From positions 8,432,501 through 8,496,500 of the forward strand of contig JAVUNC010000019.1 in assembly GCA_032173965.1 (NCBI GenBank): 64,000 bases of DNA, written 5' to 3'. Source of the stretch: Sitta carolinensis. Taxonomy: Eukaryota; Chordata; Aves; Passeriformes; Sittidae. Both the position numbers and the translations under genes were made by a program. The notes under the pieces are model-generated. The model was not told the DNA's origin. It searched no databases and saw only the letters and a program-made list of their open reading frames with translations. Position 1 is the stretch's first letter; the number at the start of each line of letters is the position of its first letter. Positions 13,181 through 27,400 of the stretch are shown in pieces.

Positions 13181-14462
13181 TCCTGCTGGCAATAAATAGA
13201 AGCCCCAAAAGATATAGTTTTGGATGGACACAGCAGGAGCTCACTTAATTGAAAACAAGACTGGAACCTCACCCACTGACACAGAATTATTGAACTCCCT
13301 TCATGCCCCTTGTGCTCCAGCTGCACTGCACAGAGGGATCACAGCATCAACATGAAAATGCTCTGATATGCAGATGGCCATGCCTGGAACAAGGGACAGG
13401 ATCCAGGGAAAAGTGTCAGTGTAGAGGTGAAGTGAGAACAGTGAGTGTTGACTGCTTGCTAGGGAGATTCACCTGCAAAAAAATCCATGATTAGGGCAGC
13501 ACCCTCCCTTCCATCCAGCTCATTCTGCAGCATTTGCAAACACAAACATCATGGGTGTAAAAGCCAGGTCAGGTGGAAAAGTAAAAGGGGGAGAGGGAAA
13601 AAAAAAAAGAAAAATGAGCTTCTGCATAGTGTAAATTCATAGTGGTGATTATTTTTATTACAATTAACTTGTTAACTGTGTTAATACACAAAGTAAACAA
13701 TCCCAACAATCACAACAGTCTATAAATTCAATGCACAAACATCAGTTACTCAAGGTTGCTTAATAATTCATTTTAGTCAGTTTCAGAGTAACTTCTAACA
13801 GAAATAAATAACAAAAGACCATGAGAAAAATCTAAACCCCAAAACACCACTGTGTGTGCTGTGAACTCTTGTTCCTGTGGAGTCTTTAATGTTTTGGAAC
13901 ATGATATGCAGCAGACACAGTAATTTATAAGGTTTTCCATACTTTTGTTTTGTTTTACATGTGTTCCTGTCCAACCGAATTTTTGTCAAAGCAAGTCTCA
14001 AGTTTTTGTAAGGGAAAAATCCTGTTGGTAACAAGAAGAGGACAGTGTGACCACGGAGGAGTTGGCATGTGCAGGGAGGAGTGCAGCCAGGACACGTCCA
14101 ACCTGCTGGGCACGCCTGCCTGCTGGGGCTGGACACTGGAATGGGCACTGCAGACCCCGGGCAACAAATACCCTCAGTATTTCTTTCCCTTTTCAAATTT
14201 ATACAGTTGTCCATGTCCTGGAAAATAAGGTAAGGACACAAATTGGGAAAGTCTGATGTATTTTTTTCTTGAGCACTCGCTGCAACCACATCTTTCATCC
14301 TCACACTAAATCACGTTACAGTCAGGGTTTGTAATTTTTGATGAAAAAAGATGCAAATTTTAAATCACTTAAAATTGTTTCAACCTTTCCAACAGTACTT
14401 CTGAGTGCAAAGCAGCTGTACAGCATCATATAATTTATGTGGTATTGTGTTCTATCCAGTGG

Positions 14463-14481
14463 TGCTTGTTCAGAACAAGCA
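14463..14481. repeat. 19-bp perfect inverted repeat
   Basis: TGCTTGTTC and GAACAAGCA flank a single A, giving two 9-base arms. The core TTGTTCAGAACAA carries back-to-back TGTTC/GAACA steroid-receptor-like half-sites, but with spacing unlike the normal 3-bp gap, so receptor binding is not implied. Confidence 0.85.
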
Positions 14482-14830
14482 TAGATTACTACCCAAAGAC
14501 AAGGGGAAATAAATAAGAAATGAAAGGAAAAATAATAATAGTGTGAGGTGTTGGTTTTCTTACCCCTCAGAGTTCAATTTAGGCACAGTGGTTATTGATT
14601 TAATTTCACAGCACAAGCCCACATTGATAAAGGACAGCACAGCATAATATACACATAACAAGGGAAATTATGGAAAAATAAGGAAGTAGTTTTCTTAAAC
14701 TAATATTATTTTGTTGCTGTATAATTTCTTGCATTGATCCTTTTAATTTATTAACAAATAGTTAAACATGTTTTTATAAGAGGGAGGAAACGGAAAAATT
14801 GGAATTTTAATACTGTGAATGACTGAAAAG

Positions 14831-14854
14831 TTTCTTGTGAAACTTCACAAGAAA
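14831..14854. repeat. 11-bp-stem inverted repeat, 2-nt loop
   Basis: TTTCTTGTGAA and TTCACAAGAAA are exact reverse complements separated by AC. Beyond the arms AGT pairs with ACT if one base is bulged. This is a near-perfect palindrome able to form a cruciform or hairpin. No repeat family is recognised around it. Confidence 0.85.
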
Positions 14855-17800
14855 ACTATCCAACTAACCCTTTCTCTTAGGAGTTTTTGCTTTCCATGGG
14901 AGAGAGTGGATATTTTTTCTAATCTGGAAAATATAAAAATGGGAAGATAAAAAAAAAAAAAAGATAATGCAAAAAATGAAAAGGATTTTTGAAACATAAG
15001 TTATTGCAATACCTCTTAGAAGTTATATTTCAGATAGTTCATGTTTATTTTCCTATATCTATATCTATAACCCTGCAGTGAGGTTCCCAGTAGAATATTC
15101 CATCCCATCACATGTGGGAGCTTGTGGTAGTTCCCTGGTAGGAACTCCAGTCAAACACAGTCCTGCTGTTCAAAGGAAAATAATGAACTACACACTAGAA
15201 CTATAACACTTCAATATACTCTGGGAAGCTTTCAAGGCTCAAATTTTGCTCAGTGCTACTTAATTTTTTTTCTTAAATAAAAGAGACCACTGGGCAGAAA
15301 TAAGCATTTTCTAACCACAGTAGGTACACTGATCCTGAGTCAGTCCTCATCATTTTTTTTTGCCATTTCTTCGGTAGCATGGAGCCCTGCAGCACAGGTG
15401 GGAAATAGGATCTGTACCTGGAAAAAACAGAGAAATTCCCAAGCCAAAAACCTGTCAGAGAGCAGTCCCCAACTTGGTCTGTGACAGATCAGCAGCTCCC
15501 CAGTGCTCCCCTGCCTGCTCAGCAGCCAGTGCTCCCGCCCCACTCCCGCAGGGAGCTGGAGCACTCAGACAGGTGAAGCTCTGTGGCAGCAGGATTGCCT
15601 TCCTGGCACTCATGCAGACAACTGGATTTGGCTCAGCTTTATGTCAACATCAATTTCCAGGTTTTGAAAGATGTGCACTTTCGAGCAGGGGTGCAAAAAA
15701 AAATAAGCTGTTTGAGAAACCACTGCCATGCCTCAATGTAGAAAATTTTACAAGCTCGTAAGTTTAATTTAAGATATGGCCCAGGTTTTGCTGTTTTTAG
15801 TGAAGTTGTCCATAGACCCTCCCCCTAGAAGAAGGAGGATCAATGACCCCACAGCATTTTCTGCAAAATGTTTCAAGCCCGATTTGGAAACTGTCGAAAC
15901 TCTGGCACTCCAAGTAAACACTGCCATATTTTTGGAATCATTTCCCATCCAAATTCAGTTGTACAGCATGAACTTCCCCCAAATAACAACACAGCTCCCC
16001 CAGAGTGTAGATAATACACGCAATCACCACAGTCTCTGCCTATTCTAGTTAACACTTCTTAACAACAGATGTAATCTTCAGTGAGACCCAGCTTTTACAA
16101 ATTGCTGCTAATATGAATCATGCTTAACTTGTCCAAGTATCTCTTCTGTAAAGCTTATGTTTTCCCTAGAGGTATTTAAATCAGGAATCCTTAACTGCTA
16201 ATTGAATATGAACTTGGATAACTGAGCAGGTCATCCTCAGTTCTGAAACAGAAGATGAAGGACTGCTCTGACCAGACTAAGTGAGGTGAACATGTCTGAT
16301 TTACAGTGAGTAAAACCTTTATGATACAGGAAAGGTTTGAGGGGCACAGTTGCAGCAGGTCTTAGGGTGAAGAGCACCAGGTGATGCTTTCAGATCTTTC
16401 CCAGCAGCTCAAGGTCACTGCCACAGAATGAGTTCTGTCACTGCATTCATTTTCACTGTTTAGGTGTCTGGCAAATTAAGAAGGACTTCAGTTCAAGAGT
16501 GCTTTTTAAATTCACTAAGTAAGTGCTATGTTCAAACATCATTAAGACAGTAAAATGATCTGACAAAAGACAGGGATTTATATATTGCCTGTTGCAAAAG
16601 AGCAAAGAAAAGCAGGCTCATTGCTTTTAGTGCACCAAATCACTGTCACATGTCAGAGCAGATCTAAATTTGGTCTAAAATTTTAGAACTCTTGCAAAAC
16701 AACAGACCTTTACATCTTTTAAGGATTTTACAGACAGTTCGAAATTGTACTTCAGTATGTTTATACAATGATAACGGTTCAAAAAGTCATTTAACACTGT
16801 TTATTGCTTTCTATTTTAGTGCAGTAATTTTAGAAATATATATATTTAACCAGACACAATGCTGTCAGAGAACTACTTAATCAGCATATGAATGTGCATT
16901 GAAACAAAAGCTGCGAGTATATTTATCCAGTTAGGTATTGAATATTGCCAAATAGAGAGAGGGGAAATGGGACAGCATGGAAGAGAAATCAAACCATCAC
17001 TGATTCCATAAATGCTGAAAAAGGACAGATAACAAGCATGATATTTACTTAAAACTCATAATATTCTATTTTTCTGTGTGTGTTAAATGATAGCTTGGCC
17101 ACAAAAAGTTAGCTTCTCTTTAAACACAGAGATAACTGTGAGTGCACACTGGGGAATACTGAGGTTGTGCTTACAGCACAGTATACATTCCACTTCCACC
17201 CTGTTCAATATAAACCCCACCCTGTTGCCCATCACCACCACTTTTCCTTAAAGCAGAAACTTTTTTTTTTTTTTTCAGATATATTGATACATTTCAGTTT
17301 TACCTTTCTATAATGCATCATGTGACATGCACATCTATGGTGATTTTGGAGTTTCTGGATATCTTTTAGGGTTTCCACCTGAATGGCAAGGCACTACAAT
17401 CAAGAGGAGTAATTATGGTATTTCCTCATGTACTTGAGACAAGAGGTGGAAGACTTCACACAAGATACAGGAGTGGCTGCTTCACAAACCCTTACCAAAA
17501 TGTGATCCTGTGGTGGAAAGGGGTAGGTTTGGCAGAGGGAGAATTACTGGGGTTCAAAGATACAGAAGGAACAGAACAAGGTAAGCAGGGCTCAGTATTT
17601 CAACTCCAGGGCCTTGACAACAGCCAGAGCAAAGGTCTTTGCAAAGATAAACTCTTGCAGGTAGAAAAGGGGCACCTTTTACCATGGGCTTGAATGCCCT
17701 GTACCACGGCACGATGGCTTTCTGAGTTGCATTCTGTTCAACCAACTTTTATTAAAAGACAGGCAAAAAGGATTCACCTTGCAAAAGATGAAGTAAAAAG

Positions 17801-18298
17801 GAAATATAATGCAACATAAACCAAGAGCTGTCCTCAAAAATACTATCTTTGCTTTTAAAGCTGCTTTGTTCTCCTTTGGGGTTTTGTAAAACAAGACCTG
17901 GAAAATGCAAATGCTTCCAGTAATGCTGGCTTGAAGGGATGGTGCTTTGGCGACAGAAAGCCTGTCCCAGTGCCCTGGCTGTGAAGGACTGTCCCTGGCT
18001 CAGGGTCCCACTCTGCTGGTACATTAAGCCTTCTGGCTCAGTCAACAGTAGGAACTGGGCAATCCAGGGTGAAAATGGGCTTTGAGGAAATTTTTTCTTT
18101 GGGAAGAAGATCCTGGAGCCTGGAGGAGGGGACAAGTGACAGCTGTGAGTTCACAATGCTGCATGTCTTGGGTCTAGTGAGGCACTCCCCTGAGACCTAG
18201 ACCTAACCAGGCCATGAGGGACTGGACAGCAGCTACAGGGAACAAGTCAGATTTCTGTTTGGCAGTCAAGAGGCAAAATGAACATACATGTTATAAAA

Positions 18299-18625
18299 CC
18301 ATAGAATATCAGACTAGAAGAGACCCCAAGGATCATCTGGTTGAACATTTCTTGGCACGGTCTAGACAAGATGGCCCAGCTCCCTGTCCATGCACTCAAA
18401 TTTTCAACGCTGGGGAATCCACCACTTCCCTGTGGAGATTGTTCCAGAGGCTGATTGTTCTCATTGGGAAAAGTTATCCTCATTTCCAAGCAGAATCCTC
18501 TGGAGTAACTTGTGCCCACTAACCCTTTGTCTCTCTATGTAAAAAGGGAGCTTCCACTTTCTCTGTAGCCATCCTGTAGATACTGGAATAGGGTGATACT
18601 GGAGCCTTTGGCAGTTTTTAACTTC
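18299..18625 (-). mobile_element. CR1 LINE 3'-end fragment
   Basis: Read on the + strand it begins CCATAGAATATCAGACTAGAAGAGACC and continues with AAGGATCATCTGGTTGAAC. This is the reverse complement of the CR1 3' untranslated end, whose octamer ATTCTATG gives CATAGAAT here. Further matching blocks are the wound-up TTGTTCCAGAGGCTGA motif, a CTAACCCTTTGTCTCTCTATGTAAA block and a CTGTAGATACTGGAA block. The element is 5'-truncated (toward higher coordinates) and diverged. It differs from the 44264 copy and seems to belong to another CR1 subfamily. Confidence 0.8.
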
Positions 18626-20174
18626 TCTACCAAAAAACCACCCTTTTGTAGAGAGACTGATCTCTTCTCTGCTTGGCAGAATTCTGTGTCAAATACACAA
18701 ACTACAGAATGGATACAGAACTCCAGAAGAAATTATAAATGATGAATTGGAAAAACCCCCAGTTATCCATGCCATGCTTTGATGAGGGGATCTGAAATAA
18801 GGCAGGAGATAGGATCTTTCTGTGTTAAAAAGGCTGTCATTGCTGTAGTAGTGAAAATCTGTAACACATCAACCACCTTAAAAGATTTTGTGTATTTTCC
18901 CTTACCCTCCCTATCAAGATGCTTATTCTTAAGCTACTTACATTTTATCACCTCAAGTCCCTGGGTTACTGTGACTTAGTCTGTGGGCACCAGACTGGCA
19001 GGAGAGATTTCATCTTCTGCTTAGATTTCTGCTCCACTGGGGCAGTGGGAAGCAAGGACAACAGGGAGATCCCAGTGCCAGCAGCAGTAACAAAACGGAT
19101 GGGCAGGGGCAGATGCTGGGGACACTGGCTTGCTGCTGCCATCCAGCTCTCCCAACATCCCCCCTCTCTGCCCAGATGCCTCTGCTAGATGGATTCCTGT
19201 GGAAAGCACTTGCATTTGGGAAGTTTTTTTTGTTGCTTAAATGCTGGAGGTGGATTATAAAGAGGGAAGGACTGGTTAGAGTGTTTTGAGGTGTGGGAAG
19301 AAGGAAGTTGCTAAGAGAAAAGACTAATTTGGGCTCCTGAATGTCTCATTACTTGCTCATACATATTCCTAGTCCAAGGTTGAGAAAGAAATCTCTGCAT
19401 ATCCAGCCCTGACAGCAACTTAAAACCTGGATTCTACATTCTTTCTCTCTCAGTGAGGAGGCAGGAGACCTCAGGCTGTGACTTCAGCTACACACCCACT
19501 TGTTGGGAAAGATGCTCCTGCATGTGCTCTCATTTCTGGTTATGGAGGCACAGGAATAAGCAGATAATTCTTACATCCTTTACCCTCTCAGAACAAATGA
19601 GCACAGCTAAAAACTGTCAGAGCCTTGAGTGCAACATTTAGTACTTAGACAGCACATCTGAAAGAATATGGTAAGTAGGGAAAGAGAAAAGACATAGCTT
19701 GCTCAAAGAAATAACATTCTTCATTTCCCTCCCACCTCCCCCTTAGTCATCTGCTTCATGGAGCAAGTGAGTAAAAAATCATGATCCAGAGGGCAATGGC
19801 TGGCTAAGAGAGGCTCCCAGGTCTGCTGCAGGCCTGCCGTGCTTCAAAACATAGCTCTTGCCCAGCACTGACAGCTGAATCCTCATCTTTGTAATCTATG
19901 GCCTGGCTGTGGAGTTCTCTGCTCTAATTATTCTGCATTTGTCTCTCCTCCCTGCCTGGAACAGGTTTTCAAAGGCCTGAGACCACTGGAACGGGGAAGA
20001 TTTATGGAGTCAGTCAATGCTGGCTGCATTCTGCAGAACTTTGAATAAGAACCAAAAGACTATTTGAATCTTAGGAGGGAAGTTTCCCTCTGATTCGAGT
20101 ATTACTCACTTCCTGGTGCACTGAAGTTGAAGGATTAAGTAACTTTTCCCAAATATAGAATGCATCACACCCAA

Positions 20175-20216
20175 TCTCTCTCTCTCTCTTAACACACACA
20201 CACACACACACACACA
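20175..20216 (+). repeat. compound microsatellite (TC)n(AC)n
   Basis: Eight TC-type dinucleotides (20175-20190) are joined through TTA to about 12 AC dinucleotides (20192-20216). This is a typical polymorphic compound dinucleotide repeat. Confidence 0.95.
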
Positions 20217-22299
20217 GACACTGCTGCCTTCTTTAAGTGAAGTATCTGAGGAGGAAAATGAGATTACAAATTTAGGAGTATAATGAGATCAAGTTAAATT
20301 CACACCATTTACCCGCCTAGGCACAATCTATGTCATTAGAAAAGATTATTTTTTTTTGTTGCTATTTCTAATCTCATTATACCTTTTGTCACAAGGATGA
20401 TTTATCAGAATTTCAATACTTAATGCCATACATTTTGTATATTCACTTGGCTTCTCCAGTATTTTATATTTTCATTAGCTGGTGTCTACTCACTCATGCC
20501 ATACCATTCAGCACAGCTATAAATAGAGAGACCAACCAACCAAATCACACAATATTTAAAAGGTCAAAGTAGTATATTACATTACTATAACTTAGAGAAT
20601 ACTATTCACAAGGTATTAAAGACTCCTTATTTATGTGACAACAAAAATAAAGAAAATAAGAGGCACTGTAAAATGATCACATCATTACCAGACATCCTTG
20701 AGAAACTGAGAGATTGTAAACCCCTCAACATTATTATCTTTACAGCCTAATATAAATTCATGTTATTCTTTAGGTACTGTATATCTTATGCTAAGACAAT
20801 AGTCTGCTCGCTACCACTTTTTATGTTTTTAAACACAAATATTTAAGAAGCTCTTATGGAATACTTATAAGGATTTATTTTATTTTAAGGCAGAAACATC
20901 TTTTATCTAACTTGTAAAAAAATTAAGGCATCACCAGGAAATAAAAATTTGTGACACTTAAGCTAAGGATTATTTTTACTTATTCCTTCCCTCCACAAAG
21001 ACAATAAGAGAATTATGGCCTTTCTCTCAAGGTCTGTGGAAAGGACCTGCTTGAGCTCAGTGGCTGTGTCATCATGAAGAACTTTCAGGGTGACTGTGAG
21101 CACAGGCTGTTCTGAAATGCATCCACCATCCTGTTCCCTCTAAAGACACTGGATCTGAGAGTGAAGAAGCAGCGGTGGAATGTCACCTCTTTCCCCCAGC
21201 TCAGGATTGCTAAGAGATCAAGTACTCACTGCAGAAACTCCAGAAAATCCACAGTTCCCTTCCCAGGCCCAGCCTCAGTCAGGTGGCTGAGGAGTGCTGT
21301 GCATCACTGCCCCTGCACCCAGTGCTCTTTGATCCTGCAGAAGTCTTTGGCTCACATGGAAGACTCTTTGCTCAGTCATCTGCAGACATGAGGTTTTACC
21401 CAAAGAACAAAAGTACAGCTAGGATGTTCAAGACCAGAAGAGCTGTCCCAGACAGCTCAGTCAGCAGTCATGGCCCACATGAGACAATGCTTCCAGCTTT
21501 AAAGATGCACAGAGCAAAAGTGGATGTTTTTAAAACTGAGAAAAAAAATAAAAGTGGAATGAACAGTGTTAAGGGGACAGAGAGAGACAGTATCAGCTGG
21601 GCTTTTTGAGATATCTACAGGAAAACTGAGCTTAGTACTCATCCCACAGGGCACTTTCAGTATGTTCCAGGCCACCCTGAACCCCTGGACAAGTTTAGGT
21701 GCCACAATCCAACACATGGTGGAAAGGTACTGGAGGCTGCCCTGCTTTTACCCAGTATAGACAGGGGGCAATCTGTATTTAGCCAGCATATGTTTGATTA
21801 GATCCTGGCATTACACCGTACTGTAGGTTTGGGGAATCAATAATGATACCATTTCAGGGGACTTAATTAATGGAATTCCAATTAACTTCACAAATAACTG
21901 AGAAGTAAGCTCAGCTAATATTAAAACAACAGCCATCAGTGACCCAATTTCTATCTTCTGAGCCTCACTGTCTTCCATGAGAGAATACACAATTCCCAGT
22001 GAGTGACAGGGGATGCCAAATAACACTTTGAGGACTCCTCACAATTTCCAGTTTGAAACCCCACAGTTGCAATAATGCATGGCCAGATTTCCTGATGCAG
22101 AGCTAGAGCTGATCTGGCATCTCTCCCTCTCTCCCACCGAGTCCCTGTTAAGGGATCAGAGAGGTTGAACTGCAGCAAAGCTGCAGTGTCTGCAGGCAGT
22201 ACAGCTGAATAGCCACATTTACCTGCTGATGCTACTTAGGAGCTTATATGGCAAAATGAGTCTGCAGCTTCCTCATACATGAGACTTGAGGGGTGCGTA

Positions 22300-22375
22300 T
22301 GGCTTGGGGTTTTTTTGGAGGGGGGCATGCTTTTAGGGGCTTTTGGTGAGCTTTTTTTGGTGGGGTGGGTTGTTT
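22300..22375 (+). repeat. G/T-rich strand with several G-runs
   Basis: Runs of four to six G separated by T-rich spacers: GGGG, then GGGGGG, then GGGG, then GGGG-T-GGG. The spacers of about 10 to 24 nt exceed the 7-nt limit usual for stable G-quadruplexes, so quadruplex formation is only possible, not predicted. Confidence 0.5.
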
Positions 22376-24417
22376 TCTGTTTGATGCCATTTGTGGGTTG
22401 GTTTCTTTTTTCTAGAAAAGTGCCTGAAAAGACTTTGCTTAAGGCCTTGTCTACACAGAAATTATGTCCTAGTAGAAGTGATGAAGCCTCCCCTCCCCTG
22501 ACAGTGACACCTCCAATACAGATGCTATTATTTTAATAGCAAGGTTGTGCATGCACTGCTAAATTGTCTATTGAGGTAGGGATTATACTGTACCTGTGTC
22601 ACACAACTTTCAGCTTAGAAAACTAAGGCTACACTCTTACAACTGACCAAGTCCACAGGTAAAATGAGCAAGTAATTTGCCATGAAGGAGACTTTTAAAA
22701 AAATCCCAAAGAAATCTGCCAAAAATAAAAAGAAACACCAGGATTTATCTTTGGCAGCAAAGGTTACCAAGGACAGAGCAAGAGAGAGAAATGTGAGATA
22801 GTGCATCTCCTGGCTGATCCATGCCTCCTGAAGATCCCCACCCCAAGCCAGTGCCTTGGCACTGTTCTGGCAAGGCTCTGAGCCCTCTGGCAGAGCAGGT
22901 GGCTGTGGGTGGCTGCTCCACCCTCCTTCCACTCCCAGCAGGCTTGCTGGAGCTGGGGACATGGAAAGGAGCTCCACCTGAGCAAACAGAGCCCCTCCAC
23001 TTTTGGGAGGATGGCTGGAGGGATGTAGAGCATGCTTTTTGTAATTTTGCTTTGAATCCTGCAGCATATGGAAATTGGTCTGCAAGAAAAATGAGAAATA
23101 TTTAGAAACAGTTGGAAAGGCTGTCATTGAAATTTATCCTGGCTATGTCTAAACATGGAAAAGGACAACAGAAACCAATGTTAACTTCAGAAAAATGTAA
23201 AGAGAACTGACTATGCAACAAGCAGAAGGCTTATTTCTTTTTAAGTATAAACAATCTGGTGAGGAGGAAGAAAGGCAGAACTACAAAAATAAGCCAAGAC
23301 AAGTAAAAAATAATGAGGGTAAAAATTAATAATACTCTGCATCAGTTTGCAGAGGTTTTTTTTCTTGTACAGCAGTCTCCAAATATAACTTTCAGGGAGA
23401 AACCAGACAAAATATTTCTGTTCTGAACTATCGCAGCGGAAAATGGCTTAAGAGGAAGTTGTGATGGGGAAGAGGATAGCCTTCAGCTCTGGACAAGCTT
23501 TTTAGACCCCTTCCTTGGGGGACTAATCTTTCTATACTCCTTAAACAGTCAATAGCAAGAGACACCAGCCTCCTGGGCTGAATTACAGGAGGAATGAACA
23601 TTGATGCCTTCAGGGGGAGTTAAGGAAACGGGTGTGAAGACACAGAACCCTCATTTGACCCTTCCCATTTCTCTGTTCTCCAGGTGCATCACTGTGCATC
23701 AAACCCCGACTTCCCACTTGTCTTTGGTTTTGTTTGTTTTTTCCTCCCCTCAGCTCTGTAATGTCCATTTTCCCTTCTGTGCCAAGAGCAGTCACAGGCA
23801 ATGGGAGCTGCAAGGCTGCAAGCTTGCAAAAGTGCAGAGCACCCCCTGCTGAATCCAGATTTCCCCTCCCACCCAGGTTTTGTACTGGTGGAGAGGTCCT
23901 AGCCATAGGAATCACCTCTTTCTCCAGAACAATAATACTTGCAGCAGCAGCATAGAAACTTCTATCTCCAGTTCCAAGACAGAGATTTTTTTTTTCCAGG
24001 GAACTTGTAAAAAAAATATTATAAAGAGAGTAGGAAAAAATTAGTGTGGAAGCAGTCTAACAAAATGTTTGAAATACCAAGACTAACAAAGACTGTAAAT
24101 AAGGCTAAGGACAGAAGTAGAAAATGTAATTGCTTCTAATGTGAACACCATAGCATTTACCACTTTCCATAGATGCCAAACAGACAAGATTATCTAGATT
24201 TTCTAGTGAGTTTATCTATGACAAATTGGCTGAATGGATTGACAAATATAATGAAAGATGCTGAATGTGAAGCATATTTATTACAGAAACACCATGACAG
24301 ATAATGCTGTAATTACTGTATGCAGTTGCTGAATCTAACAATATAAATTCAATACAAAGCATGACTTGCTTTCCCACAGCTTTTGAGAATCACAGCAACC
24401 TAAATTTCCCTCTATTT

Positions 24418-24445
24418 CTTTTAAAAAGAAAGTTTCTTTTAAAAG
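24418..24445. repeat. A/T-rich near-perfect inverted repeat
   Basis: CTTTTAAAAAGAAA is followed after one base by TTTCTTTTAAAAG. The arms are reverse complements apart from one extra A. The same segment also contains two direct copies of TTTCTTTTAAAA. Confidence 0.7.
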
Positions 24446-27400
24446 TATGTATTCATATAAATTCCAGAAAGATTATAGGATTCATCTGCTTTCCTTTCTT
24501 CCCACACTGTACCTGAGAACACCAATTTTTTCATTTGTTTCACTTTCCCTTGTTGGACTCTGACAGAGATGCAGTTTGGCTTAGGAAACCAATTCACTGC
24601 ACTTACTTGTTTTAAGCTTATTACCCAAACACTTTGCATTGTGCAGCTACCTGGTAGTTGATGATAATATTGTTGATGATAAATCATCATGTCCATATTT
24701 GCAAAAGTATATAAGCAATCCTTTACTTAACTTACATTCATGATTTTCAGGTGATAATTTATTTTCAGATCCTAAATTTCAAATTCACTGGTTACTCATA
24801 ATCCCTTCCAACAGATGACAGGAACCACACCACATCCTGTGTTTTTCTACCTTCTGCAGTACAAAATTTCTGGGTGTGGCAGCAAGCAGTGGGTAAACCA
24901 CAGTTTCATTTTGGTAAAAAAATTCTCAATAACACATAGTTGCTTACACATTTCTGCAAAAATTAATTGAAGGATTTGGACTAATAACATATTGAACTGC
25001 TGATAATATATGGCATGGCTCAGGAATTCCTGGAGCAAATAAAAAATGAAAATCAGAAATCACTGAATAAAGTGTAATTTATTTAGTGTATTACATCAAT
25101 TTCTCAAACCTTCCTGGCTCATAATAGAGCAAGCACATCCAATGCTGTAGAAATTTGGCATTTCCTGGCCTTCATTGCACACGTGCTGGAGCACCATCCT
25201 GAGTTAGGCTATTCCATGTCGAATGGGAAAAAATATACCTGACCTAGCAGGAAAACACCAAATTTGGACTGAAAATGCAGCATATCTGTGTAGCAGGACA
25301 TGAGGCAAACTATGTCATGCTGGAGGGGAAAAAGGAAAAGAAGTGGAACCCAGTTAAAGAAGTGAAACTCTTCATATCTGAAGCAAGTGCAACCAACGAT
25401 AACTCTTTTAATTTTTCATTGTGTGTACAGGGAACATTTAAATAATTTCATGGTGTTTCCCTCCTGTCATTCTCATCCCTCCCTTCCTCCACTTGCAAAT
25501 TGTCTCACATCACACTTTGTTTGTTTGTTAAGGTCAGTTGTGACACATCTTCCTTTCTGCCTGAATAAAGCCTCACTGAATACCATGCACTAAAATATGA
25601 AACAATAACCTGTTTCCTATAAATATCTTGACCAGTTAACACCAGTAAAGCAAGGGAGAAGTCTTCTACTTTGCAAGTAGGAGTATGTGGCAAGGTGACA
25701 CATTTTTCTCTTTCTTTAGGTTAAATTTACTTGTTATTTACATGAAATCCACCTGCTACAACATCCTACATGCCCAATAGCACCATACAGTTAAAACACA
25801 GAAAACCCACATTATTGTGCCTTTCCATACTGTGACATGTTAAAAAAAGATTTTAGGACTGGGCTGTCAGACATACACAATAGATTCATTGCTGGGTCAG
25901 CATGATCATACAGCACCACAATCCATGAAAGGATACCATTAACATAGAGCAACACAAGTAGACATAATAAAAAGGTCAACATCAAACCCTGGATTTCAGC
26001 CCTTCCCATATTTTTTGGCCTTTCAGCAACTGAATTCTTTGGTGCTAGCAACAGTGAGCTAGGTTAAAACCAAAACTTCCACCTGTGAATTAGTGGCCCA
26101 TTTGTTTTCAAGTGCCTGAAAGGGATTCAGAACCATCTATGGCAGCAAAACCTCATTTTGTCGAGAAAAACTGGATAATTGCCAAAGTTAGCTGCTCATC
26201 TACTTGACCACATATGTAGAAGGTTGTAGTGCATGACTTGCATGGATGTTGGGGGACATAAAAATTATCTCAATGTTTTTAATATTCAAAAACAAAACAA
26301 AAAAAAAATTAAATGTTTAAAAAAATCTCTGTTTACCTCCTGCACTCAAATCTTCCATATATTGAGTTTTTGTGCTATATGGCTTTTGCTCCAGTAAGAG
26401 TAATGTTTAGGGAAGGAAGATGACACTGTCCATGTAGTAGGAAGAAAATAAAAAGCAGTGTTAGGGGCTTGGCAGCAATATCTACAGATATATTTCCTTT
26501 TAATGGCAAATAAATATTGGATTTACAAGTTATACACACATATCTCAGTAGGTATGGTTACATTTTCCTCCAGATTTTGCTATCAAAGTTTCTTTACCAC
26601 ATTTATATGCCCCTCAAAAATATACACAGAGAAGTGAAAGGTCTTTTTGATCAGATGAGAGGTTCCTTTGCAAGTTATTTTTGCCCATTTATCTAAAAGC
26701 CATATACAAGCTGTCTCAAGATGTTCCCAAATTGCTTTCTTACTTGTTTTGCTGAATTCCTGTTAGTTCCTGCTTAGCTGCACGTCTTGCTGTTGTCATT
26801 TACACACCTTCCACACTGCAGGATGCTGCAGGACCTACTGTGCCTGCTGAATCAATTTTTGTGAAGGAAATCCTTGCAATCAGCTGTCCAACATATGAAT
26901 CTACAGTTGACCACAAGGCATAGAATGAGGGAACTGTTTTTATGACCAAGGAAATCAAAATTGTTCCTCCATAAAGGTCTGAGAGGAAAGAGGGGAAAGG
27001 GAAAAGAAGCACAAACCCCCACATCTCTAAGAGTGAAATGAAAAGAAAAAGAAATCCTTTCTAAAGGCCTGAGGTTGAAAAACACTGAGTTCCAAAATCC
27101 CAGAGGCCAACAGAAGCTGATAGCATTTGACATCCCTTTGGACTGGTCCTATTTAATACACTGCTCGTATCTTACTGTTTGCATCATATATTTTCTAGCA
27201 CACAGGAGAAATTTGTGCTAATTGCAACAGCAGTATTTTGGGGATGGCAGAAGTAACCACTGCTAACTGCTAAGCACAAATTAGAGACAGACTTCAGAGC
27301 CTATTTAGCACACCATTTCCACTTACAGCTTGATTAAGACAGAAAAACTCAGTCTGCTGCAACACACTGCACAAGAACTACAGAAGTCAGTTAAAGAAAG

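Larger units (their letters stand above)
12791..18298. other. non-coding DNA with simple repeats, no gene
   Basis: No coding region is recognisable. The block contains a (TTG)n microsatellite at 13159-13180, an 11-A/G-rich tract near 13599-13613, an A-run at about 14950-14963, two strong inverted repeats (14463-14481, 14831-14854, listed separately) and a T15 run at 17261-17275. The T15 run ends in CAG, so it looks like an acceptor, but no open exon follows. A frame of 169 codons on the minus strand ending at 13795 resembles nothing known and is matched by comparable frames on the other strand. Confidence 0.5.

Noticed and set aside
18247..18519. Minus and plus frames over the CR1 copy
   Set aside because: They lie in the CR1 3' untranslated part, not in its proteins.
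20519..20528. Perfect TATA-type string CTATAAATAG
   Set aside because: Isolated in AT-rich DNA with no initiator, CpG or downstream gene; similar strings occur near 8650 and 31397.
22615..23127. 170-codon minus frame
   Set aside because: No family resemblance; both strands are open across the same GC-richer 22815-23030 patch, as expected from composition.
25812..26051. Minus frame with a hydrophobic stretch
   Set aside because: Hydrophobic runs are common in T-rich frames; edges show no splice sites and no family pattern is seen.
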